Shown: positions 49,376 to 59,377, numbered from the stretch's first letter. The stretch: DNA of 64,000 bases from Salinicola acroporae (GCF_003206615.1 NZ_PZJW01000012.1:1-64000), one strand, 5' to 3'. Translations and numbers: made by a program. Notes: a model not told the origin generated them from the sequence alone.

Positions 49376-49437
49376 TTGCGACATCCCCGCTCGCCTTCGA
49401 TACTGATAACGAATCCGCCATCCGGGAAGCGCCCGTC

Positions 49438-50163
49438 GTGCCTGACAACGAGGTCATCGATACTACGCAGACCACCGAGACACAGACCACCAAGACGCCG
49501 TTCACCGAGACGCAGCCAGCCGGGCTCGCGCTCGGTGGCGTCTCCCCCCACAGCGCCCTGATCGTCGTCGACGTCCAGCCTGATTTCATGCCGGGCGGCG
49601 CGCTGGCCTGCGCCGAGGGCGACCAGATCCTGCTGGGGCTGGAATGGCTGCTGTCCCAGCACGCCTTCGCCCACGTGGTGGCAACCCAGGACTGGCATCC
49701 GACGAGGCACGTCTCGTTCGCGTCCAGCCATCCACCGCACCAGCCGTTCGAGGCGATCGACCTCTACGGCCACTCCCAGACGCTGTGGCCGGATCACTGC
49801 ATTCAGCGCACCGAAGGCGCGGCGCTGCACCCGGCCATCGACTGGTCGTACTGCGATGCGATCATCCGCAAGGGAACCGATCCCGGCATCGACTCCTACA
49901 GCGCGTTTCGCAACAACGTCGGCCCCGACGGTCATCGACCCGCCACCGGCCTCGCCGGCTGGCTTCGCGACCGCCGCGTCACCGACGTCTACCTCTGCGG
50001 CCTGGCCCGCGACGTCTGCGTGCTGTGGACCGCCGAGGACGCGGTAGCGGCGGGCTTCAACACCCATTTCCTCTGGCCGCTGACGCGTCCCGTCACCTTC
50101 GAAACCGACGACGACACTCGGCAACGGCTCTCGGCCTTGGGTATCGCGGTCGTCGACGCCTGA
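49438..50163 (+). CDS. pncA: Nicotinamidase PncA
   Basis: PncA hydrolyses nicotinamide to nicotinate in NAD salvage. The product has the catalytic triad Asp in [14 protein letters not shown], Lys in [13 protein letters not shown] and Cys in [14 protein letters not shown]. It also has the metal-binding TQDWHP and the PncA-type [16 protein letters not shown]. The start is uncertain: the frame is open from a GTG at 49345, which lies inside a perfect hairpin and is unlikely. The GTG at 49438 gives 241 residues with an odd Thr/Gln-rich N-terminal tail before the domain. Typical PncA proteins have about 210 residues. Confidence 0.88.
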   Translation: MPDNEVIDTTQTTETQTTKTPFTETQPAGLALGGVSPHSALIVVDVQPDFMPGGALACAEGDQILLGLEWLLSQHAFAHVVATQDWHPTRHVSFASSHPPHQPFEAIDLYGHSQTLWPDHCIQRTEGAALHPAIDWSYCDAIIRKGTDPGIDSYSAFRNNVGPDGHRPATGLAGWLRDRRVTDVYLCGLARDVCVLWTAEDAVAAGFNTHFLWPLTRPVTFETDDDTRQRLSALGIAVVDA

Positions 50164-50266
50164 GCCGTTATCGGGAGCCGAGAGATTTCCCGACGCCCCA
50201 TGGATTCCAGGGGCTTCCGGCCGCCGACGGCGATCGTCGGGGCCTTCTCAACCAAGGAGCTGTCTC

Positions 50267-50473
50267 ATGAGCGACCACGTCTACAAGCAGATCGAACTGA
50301 CCGGTTCTTCCCCCAACAGCATCGAGGATGCCGTCCAGAACGCGCTGCAGAAAGCCAGCAAGACGCTGCACGGCATGCGCTGGTTCGAGGTCACCGAGAC
50401 CCGCGGCCACCTCGAGAACGACAAGCTGGCGCACTGGCAGGTGACCATCAAGGTCGGCGTCTCGCTGGATTGA
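50267..50473 (+). CDS. Dodecin (flavin-binding small protein)
   Basis: Dodecins are 12-subunit spheres that store or buffer flavins and sometimes CoA. The 68-residue product fits the family: [34 protein letters not shown] with the flavin-stacking Trp, and [13 protein letters not shown] at the C terminus. AAGGAGCTGTCTC precedes the ATG. It sits between pncA and trkA in the same direction; cotranscription with pncA is possible, but nothing ties them functionally. Confidence 0.93.
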   Translation: MSDHVYKQIELTGSSPNSIEDAVQNALQKASKTLHGMRWFEVTETRGHLENDKLAHWQVTIKVGVSLD

Positions 50474-50639
50474 TCGGCGCGGCCGGCGATCGCGGGCGGG
50501 ATCTCGTCCGCGGTCCTGTCAATCGGTGGCCCGGCTCGTTATGCTACGCGCTAATTTCGGTGCCGGGCGGGTTGCACTCCGTTCCTTCGGGGCCGGGTAA
50601 ACTGGCAGGCGGTACGCTGTATTTCCGTGATGGTTTGGC

Positions 50640-52013
50640 ATGAAAATTATTATTCTGGGTGCCGGTCAGGTCGGCGGTACGTTGGCAGAACATCTGGCCA
50701 ATGAAGAGAACGACATCACGGTGGTGGATATCAACGAGGAGCGGCTACGAGAGCTGCAGAATCGGCTCGACATCCGCACGGTGATCGGTACCGCGTCCTA
50801 CCCCAACATTCTGCGTCAGGCCGGCGGTGAAGACGCCGACATGCTGATCGCGGTGACCAGTTCCGACGAGATCAACATGGTCGCCTGTCAGGTGGCGCAC
50901 ACGTTGTTTCGCACGCCGACCAAGATCGGCCGCGTGCGCTCCACCGCCTATCTGACGCGCAAGAGCCTGTTCTCCAACGACGCCATCCCGGTGGACGTGT
51001 TGATCAGCCCGGAGCAGGTGGTCACCGACCACATTCGCCGGCTGATCGAATACCCCGGGGCGCTGCAGGTGCTCGATTTCGCCGGCGGCCTGGCCCAGTT
51101 GGTGGCGGTGAAGGCCTACTATGGCGGCCCGCTGGTGGGCCAGGAACTCGGCTTCCTGCGCCGCCATATGCCCAACATCGATACCCGCGTGGCGGCGATC
51201 TATCGTCGTGATCGACCGATCATCCCTACCGGCGACACCGTCATCGAGGCCGACGACGAGGTCTTCTTCATCGCCGCAAGGCGCGATATCCGCACCGTGA
51301 TGGGGGAACTGCGCAAGGTCGATCGCGACTTCCGGCGCGTGCTGATCGCCGGCGGCGGCAACATCGGCGAACGCCTGGCGGAAACGCTGGAGCACAAGCA
51401 TCAGGTCAAGATCATCGAACACGATCTCGGCCGCTGCGGCGCGCTCTCCGAGAAGCTCGACCGCACCGTGGTGCTCCACGGCAGCGCCACCAGCAAGCGG
51501 CTGATGCTCGAGGAGAACATCGAAGACTGCGATATCTACTGCGCGCTCACCAACGACGACGAGGTCAACATCATGTCGTCGATGCTGGCCAAGCGCCTGG
51601 GGGCCAAGAAGGTACTCACCCTGATCAACAACGCCGCTTACGTGGACCTGGTCCAGGGCGGCGAGATCGACATCGCGATCTCGCCCCAGCAGACCACCAT
51701 CGGCAGCCTGCTCACCCACGTTCGCCGTGGCGATATCGTCAACGTCCACTCGCTGCGCCGCGGCGCCGCCGAAGCGATCGAGGCGATCGCCCACGGCGAC
51801 AAGCGCTCTTCCCGGGTGGTCGGGCGCACCATCGGCGAAGTCGATCTGCCCAGTGGCACCAGCATCGGCGCCATCGTGCGCGGCAAGGAAGTGCTGATCG
51901 CCCACGACGATGTGATGATCGAGAGCGGCGATCACCTGATCCTGTTCGTGATCGACAAGCGACGCATCCGTGACGTCGAGCGGCTGTTCCAGGTCGGCCT
52001 GACGTTCTTCTGA
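50640..52013 (+). CDS. trkA: Trk potassium-uptake regulatory subunit TrkA
   Basis: TrkA is the NAD(H)-binding cytoplasmic ring protein that gates the TrkH potassium channel. The 457-residue product has two RCK units, each with a Rossmann GxGxx[17 protein letters not shown] at the N terminus and [16 protein letters not shown] near residue 238. Each is followed by a TrkA-C domain. trkH starts 52 bp downstream, an order described for Halomonas elongata. Confidence 0.97.
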   Translation: MKIIILGAGQVGGTLAEHLANEENDITVVDINEERLRELQNRLDIRTVIGTASYPNILRQAGGEDADMLIAVTSSDEINMVACQVAHTLFRTPTKIGRVRSTAYLTRKSLFSNDAIPVDVLISPEQVVTDHIRRLIEYPGALQVLDFAGGLAQLVAVKAYYGGPLVGQELGFLRRHMPNIDTRVAAIYRRDRPIIPTGDTVIEADDEVFFIAARRDIRTVMGELRKVDRDFRRVLIAGGGNIGERLAETLEHKHQVKIIEHDLGRCGALSEKLDRTVVLHGSATSKRLMLEENIEDCDIYCALTNDDEVNIMSSMLAKRLGAKKVLTLINNAAYVDLVQGGEIDIAISPQQTTIGSLLTHVRRGDIVNVHSLRRGAAEAIEAIAHGDKRSSRVVGRTIGEVDLPSGTSIGAIVRGKEVLIAHDDVMIESGDHLILFVIDKRRIRDVERLFQVGLTFF

Positions 52014-52065
52014 TGGTTCATTCATCCGACACCGCCTGCCCGTCCCGCCCGGTGGGGGACGCCGC

Positions 52066-53514
52066 GTGAGCCTACTGGTCATTCTCCGCATCGTCGGCCT
52101 GCTGCTGATGCTATTCAGCCTGACCATGGTGCCGCCGATGGTCATCGCGCGAATCTTCCACGACGGCAACTGGCACGCCTTCGGCGCCGGCATGGCGATC
52201 TCGGTCATCACCGGCGCGCTGCTCTACTGGCCCAATCGGCGTGCCAAGCGCGAATTGCGCACCCGTGACGGCTTCATCATCACCGTGCTGTTCTGGAGCG
52301 TGCTCGGGCTGTTCGGCACGATCCCGTTCATGGTCTCCGATGCGCCGTCGATGTCGTTCACCGATGCCGTCTTCGAATCCTTCTCCGGACTCACGACCAC
52401 CGGCGCCACCGTGCTCAGCGGTATCGATCACCTCCCCGCCTCGATCCGCTTCTACCGCCAGCAGCTGCAGTGGTTGGGCGGCATGGGGATCGTGGTACTC
52501 GCGGTGGCGATTCTACCGACACTGGGCATCGGCGGCATGCAGCTCTACCGGACCGAGATTCCCGGCCCGCTGAAAGACTCCAAGCTGACCCCGCGGATCA
52601 CCGAGACGGCCAAGGCGCTGTGGTATATCTACGTGATCCTGACTGTCGTCTGCGCGCTGGCCTACTGGGGCGCGGGCATGAACTGGTTCGACGCCATCGG
52701 CCACAGCTTCGCCACCGTGGCCGTCGGCGGGTTCTCCACCTACGATGCCAGCATCTCGCACTTCGATAGTGCCACGATCGAAATAATCTGCGTCTTCTTC
52801 ATGGTCGTCTCCTCGGTCAGTTTCGGTCTGCACTTCGCGGTATGGCGGGAGCGGCGCCTGCTGCAGTACATCCGCGACCCGGAGTTCCGCTTCTTCGTCA
52901 CGTTTCTCGGCATCCTGATCGCGATCACCATCATCACCCTGTTCGCCACCGGCACCTATCACGACGCCACCGGCATTCGACACGGGTTGTTCGAAGCCGT
53001 TTCGGTCGCGACGACATCCGGTTTCAGCGTGGCCGACTTCACCCTGTGGCCCGGGGTACTGCCGATCATGCTGTTCATGGCAGCCTTCGTCGGCGCCTGC
53101 TCCGGGTCGGCGGGGGGCGGCATGAAGGTGATCCGCATTCTGCTGGTCCTGAAGCAGGGCATCCGCGAGATTCACCGGCTGATCCATCCCAACGCCGTGT
53201 TTGCCGTCAAGGTCGGCAAGATGCGCATCTCCGAAGGCGTCGCCGAAGCCGTCTGGGGCTTCTTTTCCGTCTACATGATGCTCTTCGTGGTGATGCTGCT
53301 GGCCCTGCTGGCCACCGGCCTCGATCAGGTGACGGCGTGGTCGGCGATCGGCTCGGCGCTCAACAACCTGGGGCCGGGACTGGGTGATGTCTCGACCGAC
53401 TACGGCGACATTCCCAGCGCCGCCAAGTGGATCCTGGTGCTGGCGATGATGCTGGGAAGACTGGAGATCTTCACCATCCTGGTGCTGTTCACACCGGCAT
53501 TCTGGCGACGCTGA
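52066..53514 (+). CDS. trkH: Trk potassium-uptake channel subunit TrkH
   Basis: The membrane channel subunit of the Trk system, central to turgor and salt adaptation. The 482-residue product has four M1-P-M2 repeats with selectivity-filter segments such as FSGLTTTGATVLSG, FATVAVGGFSTYD, VATTSGFSVAD and LNNLGPGLGDV. The start is the GTG at 52066, preceded by GGTGGGGGAC. Halomonas has two channel subunits (TrkH and TrkI); linkage to trkA favours TrkH here. Confidence 0.94.
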   Translation: MSLLVILRIVGLLLMLFSLTMVPPMVIARIFHDGNWHAFGAGMAISVITGALLYWPNRRAKRELRTRDGFIITVLFWSVLGLFGTIPFMVSDAPSMSFTDAVFESFSGLTTTGATVLSGIDHLPASIRFYRQQLQWLGGMGIVVLAVAILPTLGIGGMQLYRTEIPGPLKDSKLTPRITETAKALWYIYVILTVVCALAYWGAGMNWFDAIGHSFATVAVGGFSTYDASISHFDSATIEIICVFFMVVSSVSFGLHFAVWRERRLLQYIRDPEFRFFVTFLGILIAITIITLFATGTYHDATGIRHGLFEAVSVATTSGFSVADFTLWPGVLPIMLFMAAFVGACSGSAGGGMKVIRILLVLKQGIREIHRLIHPNAVFAVKVGKMRISEGVAEAVWGFFSVYMMLFVVMLLALLATGLDQVTAWSAIGSALNNLGPGLGDVSTDYGDIPSAAKWILVLAMMLGRLEIFTILVLFTPAFWRR

Positions 53515-53708
53515 CCTTTCATTCGCGAACAATCCCCCTCGCTTTCCCAGAGCGAATCGCTTTTTCACCACCCACTCGGCCAGTCATCGGTGAATGACAC
53601 TAAAGATTGAGCCATAGGCAGGCTTTTCGACGAGTTCGACCGGGAGAGCGGTGGTAGAATGCCGCCCTTCGCGGCCACGCCGCCACCTCGGCTACCCAAG
53701 AGAGAGTC

Positions 53709-54950
53709 ATGTCCGCCAGTTCCGACACCCACACCGCGTCCTCGCTCCTGCCCCGCATCGGGCTCATTCCACAGATCCTGATCGGGATCGCGGCCGGCCT
53801 GCTCCTCGCCACCCTGGCGCCGTCGATCGCGCCGTCGGTCGCTATTCTCGGCGACCTGTTCATCGGCGCGCTCAAGGCGGTCGCTCCGGTACTGGTCTTC
53901 GTGCTGGTGATGGCGGCCATCGCCAGCCACCAGCGTGGCCAGCCGACCCAGGTGCGCGGCGTACTGATGCTCTACCTGACCGGCACGCTGGCTGCCGCGC
54001 TGATCGCGGTGGCGGCGAGCTTCCTGTTCCCGACCTCGTTGATCATCGATGCCCCGCGAGCCGATGGCACGCCGCCGACCGGCGTCGCCGAGATCCTGCG
54101 CAACCTGGCCATGAGCGCGGTGGACAACCCCATCCACGCCCTGACCGATGCCAACTTCATCGGCATCCTGGCCTGGGCCGTCGGGCTCGGCCTGCTGCTG
54201 CGTCGCGCCAGCGACACCACAAGGCGGTCGCTGGCCGATCTCTCGGATGCGGTTTCCGGCCTCGTCCGCTGGGTGATCCGGCTGGCCCCGCTGGGCATCT
54301 TCGGACTGGTCGCCAACACCTTCGCCTCCACCGGCATGAGCGCGCTGGCCGATTACGCCCAACTGCTCGCGGTACTGCTGGGCTGCATGGCCTTCGTGGC
54401 ACTGGTGAGCAATCCGCTGATCGTGTTCCTCTACACCCGCCGCAACCCGTATCCGCTGGTCTTCACCTGCCTGCGTGGCAGTGCCATCACCGCCTTCTTC
54501 ACCCGCAGCAGCGCGGCCAACATTCCGGTCAACATGGAGTTGTGCAAGCGCCTCGACCTGCACGCCGACACCTACTCCGTCTCGATCCCGCTGGGCGCCA
54601 CGATCAACATGTCAGGCGCCGCGGTCACCATCACGGTGATGACGCTGGCGGCCGCCAACACGCTGGGAATCGATGTGGATTTCGCCACCGCGCTGCTGCT
54701 CTGTGTCGTTTCGGCGCTGGCGGCCTGCGGTGTCTCCGGTGTCGCCGGCGGCTCGCTGCTGCTGATACCGATGGCGGCCAGCCTGTTCGGTATCTCTGCG
54801 GACGTCGCCATGCAGGTGGTAGCGATCGGCTTCGTCATCAGCGTGATCCAGGACTCCACCGAAACCGCGCTCAACTCCTCCACCGACGTGCTGTTCACCG
54901 CCGCGGCGTGCCGTTCACCACGCGCCCAGCAGTGTCTCGCCGGCGAGTGA
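53709..54950 (+). CDS. sstT: Serine/threonine:sodium symporter SstT
   Basis: An inner-membrane sodium-dependent carrier of the dicarboxylate/amino acid:cation symporter family, importing serine and threonine. The 413-residue product has the SstT-like N terminus ([16 protein letters not shown]) and the transport core [18 protein letters not shown] followed by [33 protein letters not shown] lies near the C terminus. AAGAGAGAGTC precedes the ATG. It is a single gene between trkH and the TraB-family gene. Confidence 0.94.
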   Translation: MSASSDTHTASSLLPRIGLIPQILIGIAAGLLLATLAPSIAPSVAILGDLFIGALKAVAPVLVFVLVMAAIASHQRGQPTQVRGVLMLYLTGTLAAALIAVAASFLFPTSLIIDAPRADGTPPTGVAEILRNLAMSAVDNPIHALTDANFIGILAWAVGLGLLLRRASDTTRRSLADLSDAVSGLVRWVIRLAPLGIFGLVANTFASTGMSALADYAQLLAVLLGCMAFVALVSNPLIVFLYTRRNPYPLVFTCLRGSAITAFFTRSSAANIPVNMELCKRLDLHADTYSVSIPLGATINMSGAAVTITVMTLAAANTLGIDVDFATALLLCVVSALAACGVSGVAGGSLLLIPMAASLFGISADVAMQVVAIGFVISVIQDSTETALNSSTDVLFTAAACRSPRAQQCLAGE

Positions 54951-55073
54951 TCGACCGTCGAGCAGGACTCGCGTTGACGGCGACTGACGTTTTTCGCTGT
55001 CAACGGCTTGGAATCGGCGACGTGACGTGCAATATGGGGCGACTCTCTTACTAAGCCTTGGATTGCCCCCTTG

Positions 55074-56288
55074 ATGCCCGACAACGCCGCCGGACCCCGC
55101 GAGACCGTGGATCTCGCCGCCCATCACCTGACCCTGCTGGGCACTGCCCACGTTTCCCAGGCCAGCGCCGACGAGGTGCGCGAGCTGATCCGCTCCGGCG
55201 AGTTCGATGCCGTCGCGATCGAGCTTTGCACCTCACGTCATCAGAGCCTGGTCCAGCCCAACGCCATGGCCAAGCTCGACCTGTTCCAGGTCCTCAAGCA
55301 GGGCAAGGCCGGCATGGTTGCCGCCAGCCTCGCACTCGGTGCCTTTCAGCAACGGGTGGCGGAGCAGTCGGGGATCGAACCCGGTGCGGAGATGCGCACG
55401 GCGGTCAACGAGACCCAACGGGCCGGCCTGCCGCTCTATCTAATTGATCGCGAGATCGGCGTCACCCTCAAGCGCATCTACCAGAACGTACCGTGGTACA
55501 AGCGCTTCAGCCTGATATCCGGTCTGCTCGGCAGCGTGCTGTCGCGGCAGAAGGTCTCCAGCGAGGAGATCGAGAAGCTCAAGCAGGGCGACGTTCTCGA
55601 GTCCACCTTCGCCGAATTCGCCGAGCAGTCCCAGACGTTGTACGAGCCCCTGATCACCGAGCGTGACCGCTACATGGCGCTCAGGCTGGTGGAAGAACTG
55701 CCGGAGGGTGGAACCCAGCGCGTGCTGGTGGTGATCGGCGCCGGCCACCTCAAGGGCATGAAGGCCCACCTCGAAACCTTGAGCCAGCGTCCGCCCGAGC
55801 TGGACAGCGTGATCCAGGAGCGCGCCAACCTGGAATCGACCGCGCCCCGCGCGCGCTGGTGGAAAGCGATCCCGTGGGTGATCGTCGCCCTGGTGCTGAC
55901 CGGCTTCGCCATCGGCTTCAGCCGCGATACCGCCTTCGGCTGGTCGCTGGTGGGCGAATGGGTGCTGATCAACGGCAGCTTTTCGGCACTGGGGGCGCTG
56001 ATCGCCCTGGGCCATCCGCTGACGATCGCCGCCGCCTTCGTCGGCGCCCCGCTGACTTCGCTCAACCCGACCATCGGCGTCGGCTTCGTGACCGCCGGCG
56101 TGGAACTCTACCTGCGCCGCCCCACCGTCGGCGACTTCTCGCGGCTGCGCAGCGACGTCAGCCACTGGCGCGGCTGGTGGCGCAATCGCGTCGCTCGCAC
56201 CCTACTGGTCTTTCTGCTCTCGAGCCTGGGTTCCGCCATCGCGACCTGGGTCGCCGGCCTGCGCATCGCCGGGCAACTGCTGGGCTAG
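55074..56288 (+). CDS. TraB/PrgY-family membrane protein
   Basis: A 404-residue protein of the TraB family, related to the enterococcal pheromone-inhibitor PrgY and to the GumN/Tiki-like putative metalloproteases. It has the paired GxxH motifs LGTAHVSQAS near the N terminus and VIGAGHLKGM near residue 225. A conserved Glu lies in AIELCTSRH and Arg in IDREIGVTL, and there are three to four C-terminal transmembrane helices (from about residue 265). A TTG one codon earlier (55071) is an alternative start. Function in Gram-negative bacteria is unknown. A 15-bp perfect hairpin follows the stop. Confidence 0.85.
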   Translation: MPDNAAGPRETVDLAAHHLTLLGTAHVSQASADEVRELIRSGEFDAVAIELCTSRHQSLVQPNAMAKLDLFQVLKQGKAGMVAASLALGAFQQRVAEQSGIEPGAEMRTAVNETQRAGLPLYLIDREIGVTLKRIYQNVPWYKRFSLISGLLGSVLSRQKVSSEEIEKLKQGDVLESTFAEFAEQSQTLYEPLITERDRYMALRLVEELPEGGTQRVLVVIGAGHLKGMKAHLETLSQRPPELDSVIQERANLESTAPRARWWKAIPWVIVALVLTGFAIGFSRDTAFGWSLVGEWVLINGSFSALGALIALGHPLTIAAAFVGAPLTSLNPTIGVGFVTAGVELYLRRPTVGDFSRLRSDVSHWRGWWRNRVARTLLVFLLSSLGSAIATWVAGLRIAGQLLG

Positions 56289-56292
56289 CCCG

Positions 56293-56327
56293 GCGTGCTC
56301 GGCTCGCCCTTCGCGAGCCGAGCACGC
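56293..56327 (+). terminator. 15-bp perfect hairpin after the TraB-family gene
   Basis: GCGTGCTCGGCTCGC (56293-56307) and GCGAGCCGAGCACGC (56313-56327) form a perfect stem with loop CCTTC, five bases after the stop codon. No T tract follows, so it may protect or process the 3' end rather than act as a classic terminator. Confidence 0.6.
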
Positions 56328-56457
56328 GCCAAGGGAGGAGCCAGCCACGGTGATAGTGGCCAGCAAACCGGAAAGGCTCTCACGCCGAGCCGAAATGGCG
56401 TCTCCTCGGGCGTGCGCCCATTACACCTGCCGCGCATGCCCACTCTCCTTTTCCCCT

Positions 56458-56485
56458 CTTGAAAGCCGTCCGACCGCCACTATTC
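56458..56485 (+). promoter_or_regulatory. Sigma-32-like promoter P1 of hsp20
   Basis: CTTGAAA (56458-56464) matches the heat-shock -35 box. CCACTATT follows at the expected distance for the -10 region. The same arrangement recurs at 56569 with identical spacing between CTTGAAA and CTATT. Confidence 0.65.
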
Positions 56486-56568
56486 TCTGCTACGGGTACC
56501 GCCGAGGCCGCTGATAGCGGGGCCGGGAGCCGGGGATGAAAAATTTCGCAGCGTGATCTGCGCTCCCC

Positions 56569-56596
56569 CTTGAAAGCTGTCTGGGCGACCCTATTT
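56569..56596 (+). promoter_or_regulatory. Sigma-32-like promoter P2 of hsp20
   Basis: CTTGAAA (56569-56575) is followed after 14 bp by CCTATTTA (from 56590), close to the sigma-32 -10 consensus. It lies 111 bp downstream of P1 and about 150 bp before the small heat-shock gene. Confidence 0.75.
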
Positions 56597-56718
56597 AACA
56601 TAATGTCGAGAGGGAGCCGATTGGCAGACGGCATCTCGCATGCGTCATCCCCTCGACAGCGGACGCCGCCGAGCGGGTCCGCGAGCGGTGATCCGGGATG
56701 GGCCCGGGCACCCCAAGA

Positions 56719-56738
56719 CTTCGCTGTCATTCAGGAGG
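56719..56738 (+). promoter_or_regulatory. ROSE-type RNA thermometer at the hsp20 ribosome site
   Basis: In the leader, CTTCGCT (56719-56725) can pair with the Shine-Dalgarno AGGAGG (56733-56738) with one bulged G and a 7-nt loop. It contains the ROSE signature U(U/C)GCU as TCGCT. Such hairpins melt on heating and free the ribosome site of small heat-shock genes. Confidence 0.65.
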
Positions 56739-56745
56739 TTGCACC

Positions 56746-57216
56746 ATGAATACGATGTCTCTCTCTCCGCTGTTCCGCCGTTCCATCGGCTTCGACCGGC
56801 TCAACGATCTGTTCGAGACCGCGATGCAGAACGACGTGCCCAGCTATCCGCCCTACAACGTCGAGAAGTATGGCGAGAACGACTACCGCATCGCCGTGGC
56901 CACGGCCGGATTTGCCGAGCAGGAACTCGACGTCAACGTCGAGAAGCGTGTGCTCACCATCACTGCCGGCAAGGGCGAGCGCCAGCAGGACGACAAGGTA
57001 CAGTACCTGCACCAGGGTATTGCCCAGCGCGCCTTCAAGCTGTCGTTCCGCCTCGACGAGAACATCGAGGTCCAGGGCGCCCGGCTCGAGAATGGGCTGC
57101 TGATCGTCGACCTGCTGCGGGTGGTGCCGGAAGAGCAGCGTCCGCGCCAGATCCCCATCAACGGCGGCCAGGGCCGTCTGGAAACTCAATCGGCGGATCA
57201 AACCGTCGCCGTCTGA
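56746..57216 (+). CDS. Small heat-shock protein (Hsp20/IbpA family)
   Basis: An ATP-independent chaperone that holds unfolding proteins. The 156-residue product begins MNTMSLSPLFRRSIGFDRLN, like IbpA. The alpha-crystallin domain (about residues 33-130) includes YPPYNVEKYGENDYRIAVATAG and FRLDENIEVQGARLENGLL, and the C-terminal IPI-type anchor is RQIPING. The ATG at 56746 follows AGGAGG. Two sigma-32-like promoters and a leader hairpin that hides the ribosome site precede it, so expression should rise with temperature at two levels. Confidence 0.93.
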   Translation: MNTMSLSPLFRRSIGFDRLNDLFETAMQNDVPSYPPYNVEKYGENDYRIAVATAGFAEQELDVNVEKRVLTITAGKGERQQDDKVQYLHQGIAQRAFKLSFRLDENIEVQGARLENGLLIVDLLRVVPEEQRPRQIPINGGQGRLETQSADQTVAV

Positions 57217-57284
57217 GCCAATGGCGACAGGACCGCGCCGCCGCCGTGACAGCCAGGGCCAAGCGCCGCGGTAAAATGGCAACG

Positions 57285-57310
57285 CCCCCGACGGAGCAAT
57301 CCGTCGGGGG
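57285..57310. terminator. Hairpin between hsp20 and the convergent BCCT gene
   Basis: CCCCCGACGGA (57285-57295) and TCCGTCGGGGG (57300-57310) form a perfect 11-bp stem with loop GCAA between the two convergent genes. It can serve both strands, although flanking T tracts are weak. Confidence 0.75.
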
Positions 57311-57338
57311 TGTCGTCGTTGAGGGGGTCGACCTGGCT

Positions 57339-58916
57339 TCAGGACGTCGGACGCGTCGCTGGCAAGTCGTCCAGTACGCCTTGCGCCCTGGCCATCGCAT
57401 AGGCCGCCTTGGGTCCGTGCCACAATGTCGGCACCAACAGCATCGCCACCGGCACGGCGGGGATAACCAGGAACTGCTGGAGCACGCTGACCTGCCCCTC
57501 GCCCATGCCCAGCAGAATCGCCGCCATCAGCGCGAAGACGATCCCCCAGAACGCCCGTAGCGCCGATCCGGGATTGTCGTTGCCGGCACAGACGACGGAT
57601 ACCGCATAGCTCATCGAGTCCCCGGTCGTCGCCACGAACACCGTGGTCAGCACCAGCACGGCCAGCGCCATCCAGACACCCCCCGGCAGCGCCTGGGCCA
57701 CGGTCAACGTCGCCACGTCGAACTGGAAATTCTGCAGCGGCTGGCTGAGGTCGATCGCGCCCTGGAGCTCGTAGAAGATGCCGGAACCGCCCAGCAAGGT
57801 GAACCAGACAGTGGTGACCACCGGCGCCATGACCGCCGTGGCGATGATCATCTCGCGCACCGTGCGCCCGCGGGAGATCCGGGTGACGAAGATCGCCATG
57901 GGCGGTGCGAAGCCGACGAACCAGGCGAAGAAGAAGACCGTCCACCACTTCATCCAGCTTGGCGAGGCCGTCACCGTGGTCATGGTCGACATCTCGAAGA
58001 AGTGGCCGAGATAGGTGCCGAAGCCCTGGAACCAGCTATCGACCAGAAACTGGGTCGGCCCGAATAGCAGAATGATGGCCCCGATCACCATGGCCAGAAT
58101 GACATTCAGGCGACTCAGCACCTGAATGCCGCGATCGATGCCGGTCACCGCCGACGTCACGTAGATCGCCCCCAGCGCCGCCAGAATCCCCAATTGCACG
58201 TCATAGCCGCGCGGGAAGCCGAACAGGTCGTGGAGCCCGAAGCTGACCTGGGTCGCCAGGAAACCCAGCGGCCCGACCGTGCCGGCGGTGACGGCGATCG
58301 CACAGATGGCGTCGACCACGCCACCGAGAAAGCCGCGCACCAGGCGGTCACCGAGTACCGGCGCCAGCAGCGTTCGTGGCTGTAGCGGCATGCCGCGCTG
58401 GTAATGCTGATGCGAGAGGATCGCGACCGGCAAGGTGCCGAGAATCGCCCAGCCGGTGAATCCCCAATGGAAGAAGGCCTGGGCCAAGGCATTGGGTACG
58501 GCATCGGCCGTGCCGGGCTGGGAATCGAAAGCCGGCGGCGTGACCACGAAGTGATAGATCGGCTCACCGGCGGCAAAGAAGACGCCGCCCCCCGCCAACA
58601 GCGTGCACAGAATGATCGACACCCACCGGAAGGTACTCATGTCGGGCCGCTCCTGGGACCCGATTCGCGCCCGCCCAGCCGGGGAGAGCGCCACGCCGAT
58701 GGCGATGAAGAAGGTCAGCAGCATCAGCCACTGGAACAGGCTGCCGAAGGTTCTGGCCGACCAGGTGAAACCGATGTCGATCACTCGGGCGACGGTATCC
58801 GGCGCCATCGCCGATGCCGTCAGAAAGATCAGGATGAAGCCGATGGTCAGAACAAGCACGACGGGATCGCCAAAACGGCCACCCTGCGTCGATGGCACGT
58901 TGGTGTCAGAGGTCAT
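57339..58916 (-). CDS. BCCT-family betaine/carnitine/choline transporter
   Basis: An inner-membrane secondary transporter of quaternary ammonium compounds such as glycine betaine, choline or carnitine. The 525-residue product has about 12 transmembrane helices. The family core is around FFHWGFTGWAILGTLPVAIL and the substrate-site stretch is WWTVFFFAWFVGFAPPMAIFVTRIS, written here as a segment near residues 320-345. The C-terminal cytoplasmic tail is short, suggesting it is not a strongly osmosensing BetP-like member. No betaine-synthesis genes are adjacent, so the substrate is undecided. Confidence 0.9.
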   Translation of the reverse strand: MTSDTNVPSTQGGRFGDPVVLVLTIGFILIFLTASAMAPDTVARVIDIGFTWSARTFGSLFQWLMLLTFFIAIGVALSPAGRARIGSQERPDMSTFRWVSIILCTLLAGGGVFFAAGEPIYHFVVTPPAFDSQPGTADAVPNALAQAFFHWGFTGWAILGTLPVAILSHQHYQRGMPLQPRTLLAPVLGDRLVRGFLGGVVDAICAIAVTAGTVGPLGFLATQVSFGLHDLFGFPRGYDVQLGILAALGAIYVTSAVTGIDRGIQVLSRLNVILAMVIGAIILLFGPTQFLVDSWFQGFGTYLGHFFEMSTMTTVTASPSWMKWWTVFFFAWFVGFAPPMAIFVTRISRGRTVREMIIATAVMAPVVTTVWFTLLGGSGIFYELQGAIDLSQPLQNFQFDVATLTVAQALPGGVWMALAVLVLTTVFVATTGDSMSYAVSVVCAGNDNPGSALRAFWGIVFALMAAILLGMGEGQVSVLQQFLVIPAVPVAMLLVPTLWHGPKAAYAMARAQGVLDDLPATRPTS

Positions 58917-59089
58917 ATCAGAGGGAGGGTTCTTTGGGCATGAAGCGCGCCACCCTACCGACCTTGGTCTAATACCGCAAATTCACCCTTACTAATTCAT
59001 ATGCCGCTCTACACCAAAATGCCAATGGTGGGGGCCTTCGAAACGGTTCTAATCTCAAGGGGAATTTCGCCGACGATGGGGTAAGGTCC

Positions 59090-59368
59090 ATGAAAAGCAC
59101 ACCGTTCATCACCGAGAGTCTGCTGCAGCGCTGTCGCAGGGAACAGGCCAATCAGTTCCAGCGTGCGCGCCAGAGCTACGACCCCGCCTCGCTTGATGAT
59201 CGCAAGGAGCTTTCGCTACTGGTCGAAGAGGCGATTCGGGAGGGAGAGAACTACACCTCGATCGCTCGCGGTCATCAGCATATCGGCCTGACCGAATCGG
59301 ACCTGCTGGATCTCATCGGCCCCGAGAACGCCATCCGGGAGCGCATCGAACGATTTCAGCAGATTTGA
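59090..59368 (+). CDS. Small hypothetical protein (92 aa)
   Basis: I do not recognise this protein. It is short, soluble, mostly helical by composition and rich in Arg, Glu and Gln (SLLQRCRREQANQFQRARQS, LSLLVEEAIREGENYTSIAR), with no signal peptide or catalytic motif. The ATG at 59090 has TAAGG upstream and the frame has no strong competitor. It lies alone between the divergent BCCT gene and a convergent small gene. Confidence 0.55.
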   Translation: MKSTPFITESLLQRCRREQANQFQRARQSYDPASLDDRKELSLLVEEAIREGENYTSIARGHQHIGLTESDLLDLIGPENAIRERIERFQQI

Positions 59369-59377
59369 ACCTGCCGT

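Noticed and set aside
49345-49437. GTG at 49345 as pncA start
   Set aside because: It falls on the first base of a perfect 12-bp inverted repeat and adds residues not seen in PncA proteins.
53521-53570. Terminator after trkH
   Set aside because: A short TCGCT/AGCGA pairing near a T run is present but too weak and ambiguous to call.
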